Positions 52,510 to 59,965 of a DNA stretch of 62,999 bases are shown here, piece by piece. The notes beneath the pieces are model-generated. The model was not told where the DNA came from. It did not search any database and saw only the letters and a program-made list of their open reading frames with translations. The DNA lies in the NCBI GenBank assembly GCA_015066805.1, contig SVNP01000014.1:1-62999 (forward strand), read 5' to 3'. Position 1 is the stretch's first letter, and each line of letters begins with the position of its first letter. The stretch is from Ruminococcus sp. (lineage in GTDB: Bacteria; Bacillota; Clostridia; Oscillospirales; Ruminococcaceae). Made by a program: the position numbers and the translations under genes.

Positions 52510-53205
52510 TTAAGAAATGATCGTCTTGCCGTCCTTCACCTTGATTCGGCCTTCGCAGAACAGGCGCACGGCTTCGGGCAGAATTTTCCATTCTGCTTCT
52601 TCCATCACACGCTTCTGCAGGATTTCGGGGGTATCGTCAGCCTTTACCTCCACAGCCTTCTGCAGAATAATGGGGCCGCCGTCACAGACCTCTGTGACAA
52701 AATGCACGGTAGCACCGGTCACCTTCACGCCCTTTTCCAGTGCAGCCTCGTGAACGTGCAGTCCGTAGTATCCCTTGCCGCAGAAGCTGGGGATCAGTGC
52801 GGGATGCACGTTGATGATCTTGTTCTGGTAGGCACGGCACACACAGCGGTCAAGGATGGTCATAAAGCCGGCCTGCACCACCAGATCGGCGTACTCCTGA
52901 TAGAGTGCTTCGATGAGGGCGTTGCTGTAACTTTCCACATCGGGGAAGGATTTGCGCTGAATGACCCGGGTAGGGATACCGTGATCCTTGGCACGCTTGA
53001 GAGCATAGGCATCGGGGCGGGAGCTGATGACGCATTTGATCACGCCGCCGCCCAGCTCACCACGCTCCTGTGCATCAATGAGAGCCTGCAAATTGGTGCC
53101 GCCGCCGGAGACCAGCACAACGATATTTTTGGCGGAGAGGTCGATCCCTTCCAAAGGGTCAACCCAACCGTTTTCGGAAAAATCCGTGCTGCGGACATCT
53201 GCCAT
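52510..53205 (-). CDS. purN: Phosphoribosylglycinamide formyltransferase with N-terminal extension
   Basis: 231 residues; GAAAGGAAG supports ATG 53205. Core begins near residue 27 (NIVVLVSGGGTNLQALIDA), with catalytic NVHPALIPSF...G near 133 and GATVHFVTEVCDGGPII near 165 (Asn, His, Asp). The first 26 residues (SENGWVDPLEGIDLSAK) are an extra acidic segment absent from usual PurN. Formylates GAR using 10-formyl-THF. Follows purM by 20 bases. Confidence 0.94.
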   Translation of the reverse strand: MADVRSTDFSENGWVDPLEGIDLSAKNIVVLVSGGGTNLQALIDAQERGELGGGVIKCVISSRPDAYALKRAKDHGIPTRVIQRKSFPDVESYSNALIEALYQEYADLVVQAGFMTILDRCVCRAYQNKIINVHPALIPSFCGKGYYGLHVHEAALEKGVKVTGATVHFVTEVCDGGPIILQKAVEVKADDTPEILQKRVMEEAEWKILPEAVRLFCEGRIKVKDGKTIIS

Positions 53206-53225
53206 ACGCGCACTTCCTTTCGTTT

Positions 53226-54272
53226 TTATTCGATGATCACGCCGTCGTTGCCGTCTGCCAGCTCGCCCAGAATATAGGCGGTCTCGCCTGCGGCCTTCAG
53301 GGCAGCCACGGCACGGTCTGCGTACTCGGGAGCCACGCTGACGATCATGCCGACGCCCATGTTGAAGGTGTTGAACATATCACGCTCGGGGATATTGCCG
53401 GTGCGTGCAATGAGATCGAAGATAGGCAGCACCTGCACGGCACTGCGAGGGATTCTTGCGGTGATGCCGGAGGGCAGGCTGCGGGGGATATTCTCGTAGA
53501 AGCCGCCGCCTGTAATGTGGGAGATGGCCTTGACGGGCACCTGCTCCAGCAGAGAGAGAACGGGCTTTACATAGATCTTGGTGGGAGTCAGCAGGGTCTC
53601 ACCCAAAGTGCCGCCCAGATCGGCAAACTCACGGCAAAGGGTCTTTTCGCTGATGTCAAAGACCTTTCTGACCAGAGAGAAGCCGTTGGAATGCACACCG
53701 CTGGAGGCGATGGCGATGAGAACGTCGCCGGCCTTCTGGGTATCGGGCTGCAGGATCTTTTTCTTATCCACAATACCCACAGCAAAGCCTGCCAGATCGT
53801 ACTCATCCTCGGGGTAGAAGCCGGGCATTTCGGCGGTTTCACCGCCTACCAGTGCTGCGCCGGACTGCACACAGCCCTCTGCGATACCGGAAACGATATC
53901 TGCAATGCGCTCAGGCACGTTCTTGCCGCAGGCGATATAATCCAGGAAGCACTGGGGCTTTGCGCCGCAGCAGATGATGTCGTTGACACACATTGCCACG
54001 CAGTCAATACCCACGGTGTTGTGACGATCCATCAGGAAAGCCAGCTTCAGCTTGGTGCCCACACCATCGGTACCGGAGACCAGTACAGGCTCCTCCATAC
54101 CCTTTACATCCAGGGCAAACAGGCCGCCAAAGCCGCCGATGCCATCCAGCACGCCCTTGGTGGCGGTGCGTGCCACATGCTGCTTCATCAGCTCCACAGC
54201 ACGGTAACCGGCAGTTACGTCAACGCCTGCCTTCTTGTAGCTTTCGGAATAGCTGTTTTTTCCGTGTTCCAT
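53226..54272 (-). CDS. purM: Phosphoribosylformylglycinamidine cyclo-ligase (AIR synthetase)
   Basis: 348 residues, GAAAGGATG before [23 protein letters not shown] at 9-28, [15 protein letters not shown] near 65 (ATP loop), [19 protein letters not shown] near 84 and [15 protein letters not shown] near 190, [12 protein letters not shown] near 260. ATP-dependent ring closure giving AIR. Standard length. Confidence 0.96.
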   Translation of the reverse strand: MEHGKNSYSESYKKAGVDVTAGYRAVELMKQHVARTATKGVLDGIGGFGGLFALDVKGMEEPVLVSGTDGVGTKLKLAFLMDRHNTVGIDCVAMCVNDIICCGAKPQCFLDYIACGKNVPERIADIVSGIAEGCVQSGAALVGGETAEMPGFYPEDEYDLAGFAVGIVDKKKILQPDTQKAGDVLIAIASSGVHSNGFSLVRKVFDISEKTLCREFADLGGTLGETLLTPTKIYVKPVLSLLEQVPVKAISHITGGGFYENIPRSLPSGITARIPRSAVQVLPIFDLIARTGNIPERDMFNTFNMGVGMIVSVAPEYADRAVAALKAAGETAYILGELADGNDGVIIE

Positions 54273-54337
54273 TCCGTAACATCCTTTCGTATGAACTATT
54301 TTGTTGGTGGCCTATGACCTATGCCCTGAAGCTGCGG

Positions 54338-55789
54338 TCAGTCCTCACGGCCTGTCCAGCAGTAGGTGCAGAGCATATCGGGGTCGATGCCCACAGCCTT
54401 CTTTACATCTGCCAGCAGATGATATTTCAGGGAGGTGAAATTCAGCCGTTTGGCGATCTCATTCACCATGGCCTGATACCGTTCGCTGCCATCGGTGCAA
54501 TACTCTTGCAAATAGCGGTCATCGCCGTCAAAATCACGGATGACCTGTCTTGCGATCAGATCCATCTCGGATTTGGAGCGGGAGAAATTCAGATATTTGC
54601 ACCCAAACATACTGGGCGGGCTTGCGGAACGGACATGAACCTCTTTGGCACCGTGGTTATACAAGAAATCGACGGTTTCCCGCATCTGGGTGCCGCGGAC
54701 GATGGAGTCATCCAGAAACAGCAGCCGTTTGTCACGGATCAGATCTTCCACGGGGATCAGCTTCATCTTGGCGATGAGGTTGCGCAGAGACTGATGAGCA
54801 GGCATAAAGCTGCGGGGCCATGTGGGTGTATACTTAATGAAGGGTCTTGCAAAGCAGATGCCGCTTTCATTGGCATAGCCGATGGCGTGGCCGTTGCCCG
54901 ATTCGGGGATACCTGCCACATAATCCACGTCGATGCCCTTATCCCGCTTAGCCAGCAATGCGCCGCAGCGGTTACGCATGACCTCTACATTCACGCCCTC
55001 ATAGCAGGAGGTGGTGTAGCCGTAATAGATCCACAAAAAGGCGCAGATCTTCATTTTGTTGTTGGGTGCCATGACCGTCTCGCAGGAATCGGGTGTCATA
55101 AACACGATCTCACCGGGACCAAGATCACGGAGATAGTGGTAGCCCATATTCAGGTAGGAGAAGGACTCAAAGCAGGCACAGTAGGCCTCGGGCAGACCCG
55201 CATAGGGGTTTGCCTCCCGCTTACCCAGGATGATAGGCGTTCTGCCCATGAGATCGCGGGCGGCATAGATGCCCTCTGCGGTCATCAGCAGCAGGGTCAG
55301 GGAGCCGTCGATCTTGGACTGGGCGTAGCGGATGCCTTCGGGGATGGTATCGCACTGGTTGATCAGTGCGGCTACCAGCTCGGTATTATTGATGACGCTG
55401 CCGCTGGATTCGGTAAAGTGGCTTGCGCCGCTTTTGAAGACCTCATCCACCAGCTCATCCACGTTGTTGATCCTGCCGACGATGGTCAGGGCATAGCTGC
55501 CCAGATGAGAACGGATCATCAAAGGCTGCGGTTCCGTATCACTGATGCAGCCGATGCCCATGCAGGGGCCGGTTTTCTCAAATTCCTTGTAGTAGTCGGC
55601 AAAATCGCTTTCAAATTTGGTGCGGAAGGGAGCGTTTTCGATATTGTGAATAGCACGCAGAAAGCCCTTGACCGGGTGGTAAAGGGAAAGTCCGCCGCGC
55701 CGCGCTCCCAGATGCGTATGGTAGTCCGTTCCGAAGAACAGATCCTCTACGCAGTTTTTGCGGGAAGCAACACCGAAAAGACCGCCCAT
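54338..55789 (-). CDS. PurF-like amidophosphoribosyltransferase lacking the N-terminal Cys
   Basis: 483 residues; GGGAGAGG supports ATG 55789. The N-terminus is MGGLFGV where PurF has (M)CGIxGV, so the glutaminase nucleophile is Gly (codon GGC; TGC to GGC is one change). HLGARRGGLS replaces the usual HRGQDSAG, and IVGRINNVDEL the NGNL loop. The phosphoribosyltransferase half is intact: RLLFLDDSIVRGTQMRET near 353 (PRPP loop), VHVRSASPP, CTYCWTGRED at the end. It may be ammonia-dependent, use another glutaminase, or be a second PurF paralogue. Sits at the usual purF place, one base after purC. Confidence 0.88.
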   Translation of the reverse strand: MGGLFGVASRKNCVEDLFFGTDYHTHLGARRGGLSLYHPVKGFLRAIHNIENAPFRTKFESDFADYYKEFEKTGPCMGIGCISDTEPQPLMIRSHLGSYALTIVGRINNVDELVDEVFKSGASHFTESSGSVINNTELVAALINQCDTIPEGIRYAQSKIDGSLTLLLMTAEGIYAARDLMGRTPIILGKREANPYAGLPEAYCACFESFSYLNMGYHYLRDLGPGEIVFMTPDSCETVMAPNNKMKICAFLWIYYGYTTSCYEGVNVEVMRNRCGALLAKRDKGIDVDYVAGIPESGNGHAIGYANESGICFARPFIKYTPTWPRSFMPAHQSLRNLIAKMKLIPVEDLIRDKRLLFLDDSIVRGTQMRETVDFLYNHGAKEVHVRSASPPSMFGCKYLNFSRSKSEMDLIARQVIRDFDGDDRYLQEYCTDGSERYQAMVNEIAKRLNFTSLKYHLLADVKKAVGIDPDMLCTYCWTGRED

Positions 55790-55790
55790 A

Positions 55791-56510
55791 TTATGCCTCT
55801 CCCATCAGACGCTTCATGATCTCCTGGTAGGCCTCTTCCACGCCGCCCATATCTCTGCGGAAGCGGTCCTTGTCCAGCTTTTCGTGGGTAGTGGAATCCC
55901 AGAAGCGGCAGGTATCGGGGGAGATCTCATCTGCCAGAATGATCTGGTCGTGGAAACGGCCGAACTCGATCTTGAAGTCGATGAGGTCGATGTTCATTTT
56001 CTTGAAGAAGCTGACCATGAAATCATTGATCATGAAAGCGTACTTGGTGATGGTCTCGATCTCTTCCTTGGTGGCCAGACCCAGACCCAGTGCGTAATAA
56101 TCATTGATGAAGGGATCGCCCAGATCGTCGTTCTTGTAGCTGAACTCCAGGGTGGGCTGCTTCAGGGGAGTGCCCTCGGGGATACCCAGCTTTTTGGAAA
56201 AGCTGCCTGCTGCCACGTTGCGGACGATGACCTCCAGAGGAACGATGGAAACCTTCTTGACGATGGTCTCACGGTCGCTGATCTCCTCTACCAGATGGGT
56301 GGGCACGCCCGCCTGCTCCAGCAGCTTGAACATGAAGTTGGTCATGCGGTTGTTGATGACACCCTTGCCGGAGATGGTGCCCTTCTTCTCGCCGTTGAAA
56401 GCGGTTGCGTCATCCTTGTAATCCACGATGACCAGGTCGGGGTCGTTGGTGGCAAAAACGCGCTTTGCCTTGCCCTCATACAGTTGTTCTGCCTTAACAA
56501 TGTTTTCCAT
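55791..56510 (-). CDS. purC: SAICAR synthetase
   Basis: 239 residues from ATG 56510 (TGGAGG upstream). [19 protein letters not shown] at 7-25 (ATP site), [36 protein letters not shown] near 92 (signature), [19 protein letters not shown] near 170 and SPDTCRFWD. Joins CAIR and aspartate. Second gene after purE. Confidence 0.96.
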   Translation of the reverse strand: MENIVKAEQLYEGKAKRVFATNDPDLVIVDYKDDATAFNGEKKGTISGKGVINNRMTNFMFKLLEQAGVPTHLVEEISDRETIVKKVSIVPLEVIVRNVAAGSFSKKLGIPEGTPLKQPTLEFSYKNDDLGDPFINDYYALGLGLATKEEIETITKYAFMINDFMVSFFKKMNIDLIDFKIEFGRFHDQIILADEISPDTCRFWDSTTHEKLDKDRFRRDMGGVEEAYQEIMKRLMGEA

Positions 56511-56582
56511 GCTAGAAACCTCCACAAAATGATATATAGATGGGTTACGAAAACGATAAGTAAGCTGTATCCGCCGTGATTT

Positions 56583-57080
56583 TTACAGGGCGGCGAGCTG
56601 TTCCTGCAGCGCGGCATCCTTTTTCATTACGCCGTCGATCATAGCCTGCTTTCTTGCCTTCAGCTTTTCGGCAAGGCTTTCATCGGAAACAGCAAGGATC
56701 TGCACTGCCAGCAGTGCGGCATTTGCGGCACCGTTGATGCCTACGGTCGCTACGGGCACGCCGGGGGGCATCATAACCGTGGCAAGCAAGGCATCCATGC
56801 CCTCCAGCGCAGCGGATTTCATGGGAATGCCGATCACGGGCAGGGTAGTGTGGCCTGCAATAACGCCTGCCAGATGGGCTGCCATGCCTGCTGCACAGAT
56901 GATGACACCGAAGCCGTTTTCAGCGGCATTGGCGGCAAATTCCGCAGCGGCAGCGGGGGTGCGGTGGGCGCTCATGACATGTGCCTCTACGGGAACACCA
57001 AACTGCTTCAGCTCGGTGACGGCAGCTTTGACAACGGGGAAATCGCTGTCGCTGCCCATAATGACTGCTACTTTTTTCAT
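56583..57080 (-). CDS. purE: N5-carboxyaminoimidazole ribonucleotide mutase (class I PurE)
   Basis: 165 residues, GAAAGGA before ATG. KVAVIMGSDSDFPVVKAAV at 3-21, catalytic His in VMSAHRTPAAAAEFA near 40, GMAAHLAGVIAGHTTLPVIGIP near 80. Class I PurE normally works with PurK, which is not in the window. First gene of the purine run, 30 bases behind the WG-repeat gene. Confidence 0.95.
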   Translation of the reverse strand: MKKVAVIMGSDSDFPVVKAAVTELKQFGVPVEAHVMSAHRTPAAAAEFAANAAENGFGVIICAAGMAAHLAGVIAGHTTLPVIGIPMKSAALEGMDALLATVMMPPGVPVATVGINGAANAALLAVQILAVSDESLAEKLKARKQAMIDGVMKKDAALQEQLAAL

Positions 57081-57110
57081 GGGTAACGAATCCTTTCTTG
57101 GGGATTTATG

Positions 57111-58133
57111 TCAGGGCTGAGCGGCTGTATGATTCCGCAGCTTTGCGGAAGCAGCCAGCTCGGCCTGAATATCGGAAAATGCGGTGTAGACAAAATCGCC
57201 GTTGCCGTTGCGTGCCACCGTCAGCACCATGGCTGTGGTAATGATGCGGGAGGCATCGTTGCCTGCATCGGCGGGAGCGTATCGGACCTGTATCTGCATA
57301 CGGTAGGCGGGCAGGCCATCGCCGGAAAGAGGGGTCACCCTGCTGACAGCGGCAGATTGCAGACGGTAGCCGATGTAACGGGAGCCTACCAGCAGAGAGG
57401 AGGGATTCTCGCTGCCGATGAGTGCAGAATCCAAGGGGGTATCCGGCGTCACAAACAGGTAGCTGAGAAATCCTGCGGCGGCATCGCCCAGTGCAGTGGC
57501 GGTATGCGCCGTGTGCAGGCGTGCAAGGGCATTGGTGTCCAGCTCCATGGTCAGCTTACGCAGACCCACGGAATGTTCGGAGTAATGGCTTTGGAACTGC
57601 AGGCCCTGCTCTGTATGCAAAGCGGTGTAGCGGTTGCTTCCCTCAGTCAGATGCAGCAGACCGTTCTCTTCTGAGCAGCTATCCCACGGGGTCATGGAGC
57701 AAAGCAGGCCTTCTGTGCTGTACAGATGATATTGGGGCTGTGCATCGTCCTCCGGAGCCAATTCTGCGACCCACAGGTCTTGTTCTTCCATCAGCGTAAA
57801 ACCGGAATACACATAGGGTACCAAAGCATCGCCTTTGTTGTCAATGATGCCGTATCTGCGTCTGGTGCCGGTGCCTTCCTTGGCAATGAGCATGGTATCG
57901 TTCATCACCTTCAGATCAGACCAGCGGGGTTCCGTAACGGTTCTGCCGCTGTTGGTGCGGATGCCCCAGAGACCGTTCTGCACATACAGTGTAACAGAGC
58001 TGCCGCTGCCGGCATTATCGGTGAGGATATGGTCGGTCTCCTTGCCTTCCATGGCAAGAGAAGCAATTGCTGCCGTTAAGATGAGAATGGCGGTCAGCAG
58101 TGCAAGAATCAGCAGCTTCATACGGCGATCCAC
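57111..58133 (-). CDS. Membrane-anchored WG-repeat protein
   Basis: 340 residues from GTG 58133; ATG 58121 and GTG 58145 are alternatives (AAAGGATG lies at 58153-58146). N-terminal anchor MKLLILALLTAILILTAAIA, then extracellular. Two WG repeats near 50-110 (VQNGLWGIRTNSGRTVTEP, RYGIIDNKGDALVPYVYSG). The C-terminal half (about 175-330) has a conserved-looking beta region (RYIGYRLQSAAVSRVTPL). WG repeats suggest protein or ligand binding at the cell surface. Function unknown. Confidence 0.78.
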   Translation of the reverse strand: MDRRMKLLILALLTAILILTAAIASLAMEGKETDHILTDNAGSGSSVTLYVQNGLWGIRTNSGRTVTEPRWSDLKVMNDTMLIAKEGTGTRRRYGIIDNKGDALVPYVYSGFTLMEEQDLWVAELAPEDDAQPQYHLYSTEGLLCSMTPWDSCSEENGLLHLTEGSNRYTALHTEQGLQFQSHYSEHSVGLRKLTMELDTNALARLHTAHTATALGDAAAGFLSYLFVTPDTPLDSALIGSENPSSLLVGSRYIGYRLQSAAVSRVTPLSGDGLPAYRMQIQVRYAPADAGNDASRIITTAMVLTVARNGNGDFVYTAFSDIQAELAASAKLRNHTAAQP

Positions 58134-58172
58134 AGGCGGTGACACATCCTTTCTCAGTATAAAAAGCGAATT

Positions 58173-58661
58173 TCATTCCCTTTTGCCTACCAGTCTGCGC
58201 ACATGGGGCGAACGCATGGCGGCGGCCATAACAGGCAGCCCCAGCAGGGTAACGGCAATCAGCTCGCCGGCTGCAACGCCCAGAAAGGTGGCTGCATAGG
58301 GCATTCCGTAGAAAAAATGCAGCTCTGCACCTACGATCAGGCCGTTGGCGACTGCGGGGATCAGAGAGGCGATCACAGGCTTTCCGATACAGTACATCAA
58401 AACGGCCGCTATTACGGTTGCCAGAGTGCCGAAGAGAATATCCGCAGGCATACCGCTGAACAGATTGGCGATGAAGCAGCCCAGCGAAAGTGCCACGCAC
58501 CATCGTTTGCGGTATACACAGAGCAGCATCAGCATTTCTGCAATGCGTACCTGCATGGCACCGTAGGAAAAGGGGGCCAGCACAACGGTCAGGGCAGCGT
58601 AAACGGCTGCCACAAGGGCGATCTGGGTGATGATGACGGGGGAAAGCTTGTGCTTGGACAT
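58173..58661 (-). CDS. queT: QueT-type transporter (queuosine precursor, ECF S-component)
   Basis: 162 residues from ATG 58661 (AAGGAGG upstream). Five to six membrane helices. The QueT signature FSYGAMQVRIAEMLMLL near 28-44 is present, then LGCFIANLFSGMPADILFGTLAT and GLIVGAELHF. QueT family members import queuosine precursors through the ECF transporter; the energising module is not in the window. No preQ1 riboswitch of known type is evident upstream; a hairpin (AAGCGCTG / CAGCGTT, 58684-58716) precedes the ribosome site. Confidence 0.85.
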   Translation of the reverse strand: MSKHKLSPVIITQIALVAAVYAALTVVLAPFSYGAMQVRIAEMLMLLCVYRKRWCVALSLGCFIANLFSGMPADILFGTLATVIAAVLMYCIGKPVIASLIPAVANGLIVGAELHFFYGMPYAATFLGVAAGELIAVTLLGLPVMAAAMRSPHVRRLVGKRE

Positions 58662-58742
58662 AGCGAGTAAACCTCCTTGTTTTTTAACGCTGGTTATCAA
58701 GAAAAACAGCGCTTATTAATGGCTGCGGCAGAGAGAAGCAGC

Positions 58743-59729
58743 TTACTTGGCTTCGTCCTCGGCGGGGGCGGGGGGCATATTTTCTTCGGTTTCCCGCACC
58801 AGATAGATGGGACGGTTTTTCACCTCAAGATAGGTTTTGGAAAGATAAATGCCCAGAATACCCATACAGAACAACTGCAGACCACCCATAAAGAAGATGG
58901 AGCACAGCAGCGTGGGGAAGCCCGAGACTTCTTCGCCGAATACCAGTGTTTTGATGATGGTGGCGATGATGATGATCACCGCTGCCACACAGCTCAGCAG
59001 ACCCAGCACCACGGATACGGAGAGAGGCGCAGTAGAAAAACCGATGATGCCTTCGATGGAGTAGCGGAACAAACCCCAGAAGCTCCATGCAGTGGTGCCT
59101 GCGGCACGCTCCACGTTTTCATATTCCAGATATTTGACACGGAAGCCAACCCAGGAGAAAATACCCTTGGAAAAACGGTTGTATTCGCTCATGGAAAGAA
59201 CGGCATCCACCATCTGGCGGGTCATAAAGCGGAAATCCTGTGCGCCGTCCACAATCTCTGTCTGGGAGATCTTGTTCATGATGCGGTAGAACAATCTGGC
59301 AAACCAGGAACGGATCTTGGATTCACCCTTGCGGCTGACACGTCTTGTGGTAGCGCAGTCGTATTCGCCGCTTGCCACAGCCTCGTACATGGTGGGCAAA
59401 AATGCAGGCGGGTGCTGCAGATCGGCATCCATGACCACGCAGTAATCGCCCTTGGCGTTCTGCAGGCCGGCGTAAATGCCCGCTTCCTTACCGAAATTGC
59501 GGGAGAAGGAAATGAAGCGTACCCGTTCATCCTTGCGGGCAAGGGCACGCAGATACCGCAGGGTATGATCCTTGGAGCCGTCATCAATAAACAGATATTC
59601 AAAGCGAAGCTCAGGGTGTTTTTCCTGCATCTGTGCCGAGATCTTTGTGATCTCCGCATAAAACAGGGGCAGCACTTCTTCTTCGTTATAACACGGTACA
59701 ATGACCGAGATCAGGCTTGTCTGTTCCAA
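58743..59729 (-). CDS. Family 2 glycosyltransferase (polyprenyl-P-hexose synthase type)
   Basis: 328 residues from TTG 59729, six bases after GGAGGT; the open frame upstream has no ribosome site. GT-A domain: LISVIVPCYNEEEVLPLFY at 6-24, FLFIDDGSKDHT near 50, SRNFGKEAGIYAGL near 82, and DADLQHPP (DxD) near 104, RRVSRKGESKIRSW. Two C-terminal membrane helices (SVSVVLGLLSCVAAVIIIIAT, LLCSIFFMGGLQLFCMGILG). Resembles GtrB/DPM1-like enzymes that load hexose on undecaprenyl phosphate. Acceptor pathway unknown. Confidence 0.9.
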   Translation of the reverse strand: MEQTSLISVIVPCYNEEEVLPLFYAEITKISAQMQEKHPELRFEYLFIDDGSKDHTLRYLRALARKDERVRFISFSRNFGKEAGIYAGLQNAKGDYCVVMDADLQHPPAFLPTMYEAVASGEYDCATTRRVSRKGESKIRSWFARLFYRIMNKISQTEIVDGAQDFRFMTRQMVDAVLSMSEYNRFSKGIFSWVGFRVKYLEYENVERAAGTTAWSFWGLFRYSIEGIIGFSTAPLSVSVVLGLLSCVAAVIIIIATIIKTLVFGEEVSGFPTLLCSIFFMGGLQLFCMGILGIYLSKTYLEVKNRPIYLVRETEENMPPAPAEDEAK

Positions 59730-59796
59730 AAGGGACCTCCGTTCTGTGGCGGCGTTGGGTTTCACAGCCGCATGATCGCATAAACATACACAATAT

Positions 59797-59825
59797 ATGA
59801 TACCATAACCGCCGAAAAAAAGCAA
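59797..59825 (-). promoter_or_regulatory. Promoter of the glycosyltransferase gene
   Basis: TTGCTT (59825-59820), 17 bases, TATCAT (59802-59797) on the minus strand. Confidence 0.7.
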
Positions 59826-59915
59826 GTGCTATTAACGATTTTATTTGATTTCGGGGCTGATTTTCTGTTTTTGCCATTTTACGGCACCCTTGCGGATATT
59901 TTTTTGCCCACCCAT

Positions 59916-59950
59916 GAAAAAACACCGCAGAAGAAAAGTCTCCTGCGGTG
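59916..59950 (-). terminator. Terminator of the GH2 gene
   Basis: CACCGCAG / CTGCGGTG with a 12-base loop, minus-strand TTTTTT follows. Just after the GH2 stop at 59966. Confidence 0.85.
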
Positions 59951-59965
59951 CGGCGGATCGTTTTT

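Noticed and set aside
58673-58730. preQ1 riboswitch upstream of queT
   Set aside because: Known preQ1 consensus elements could not be matched; kept only as an unclassified hairpin.
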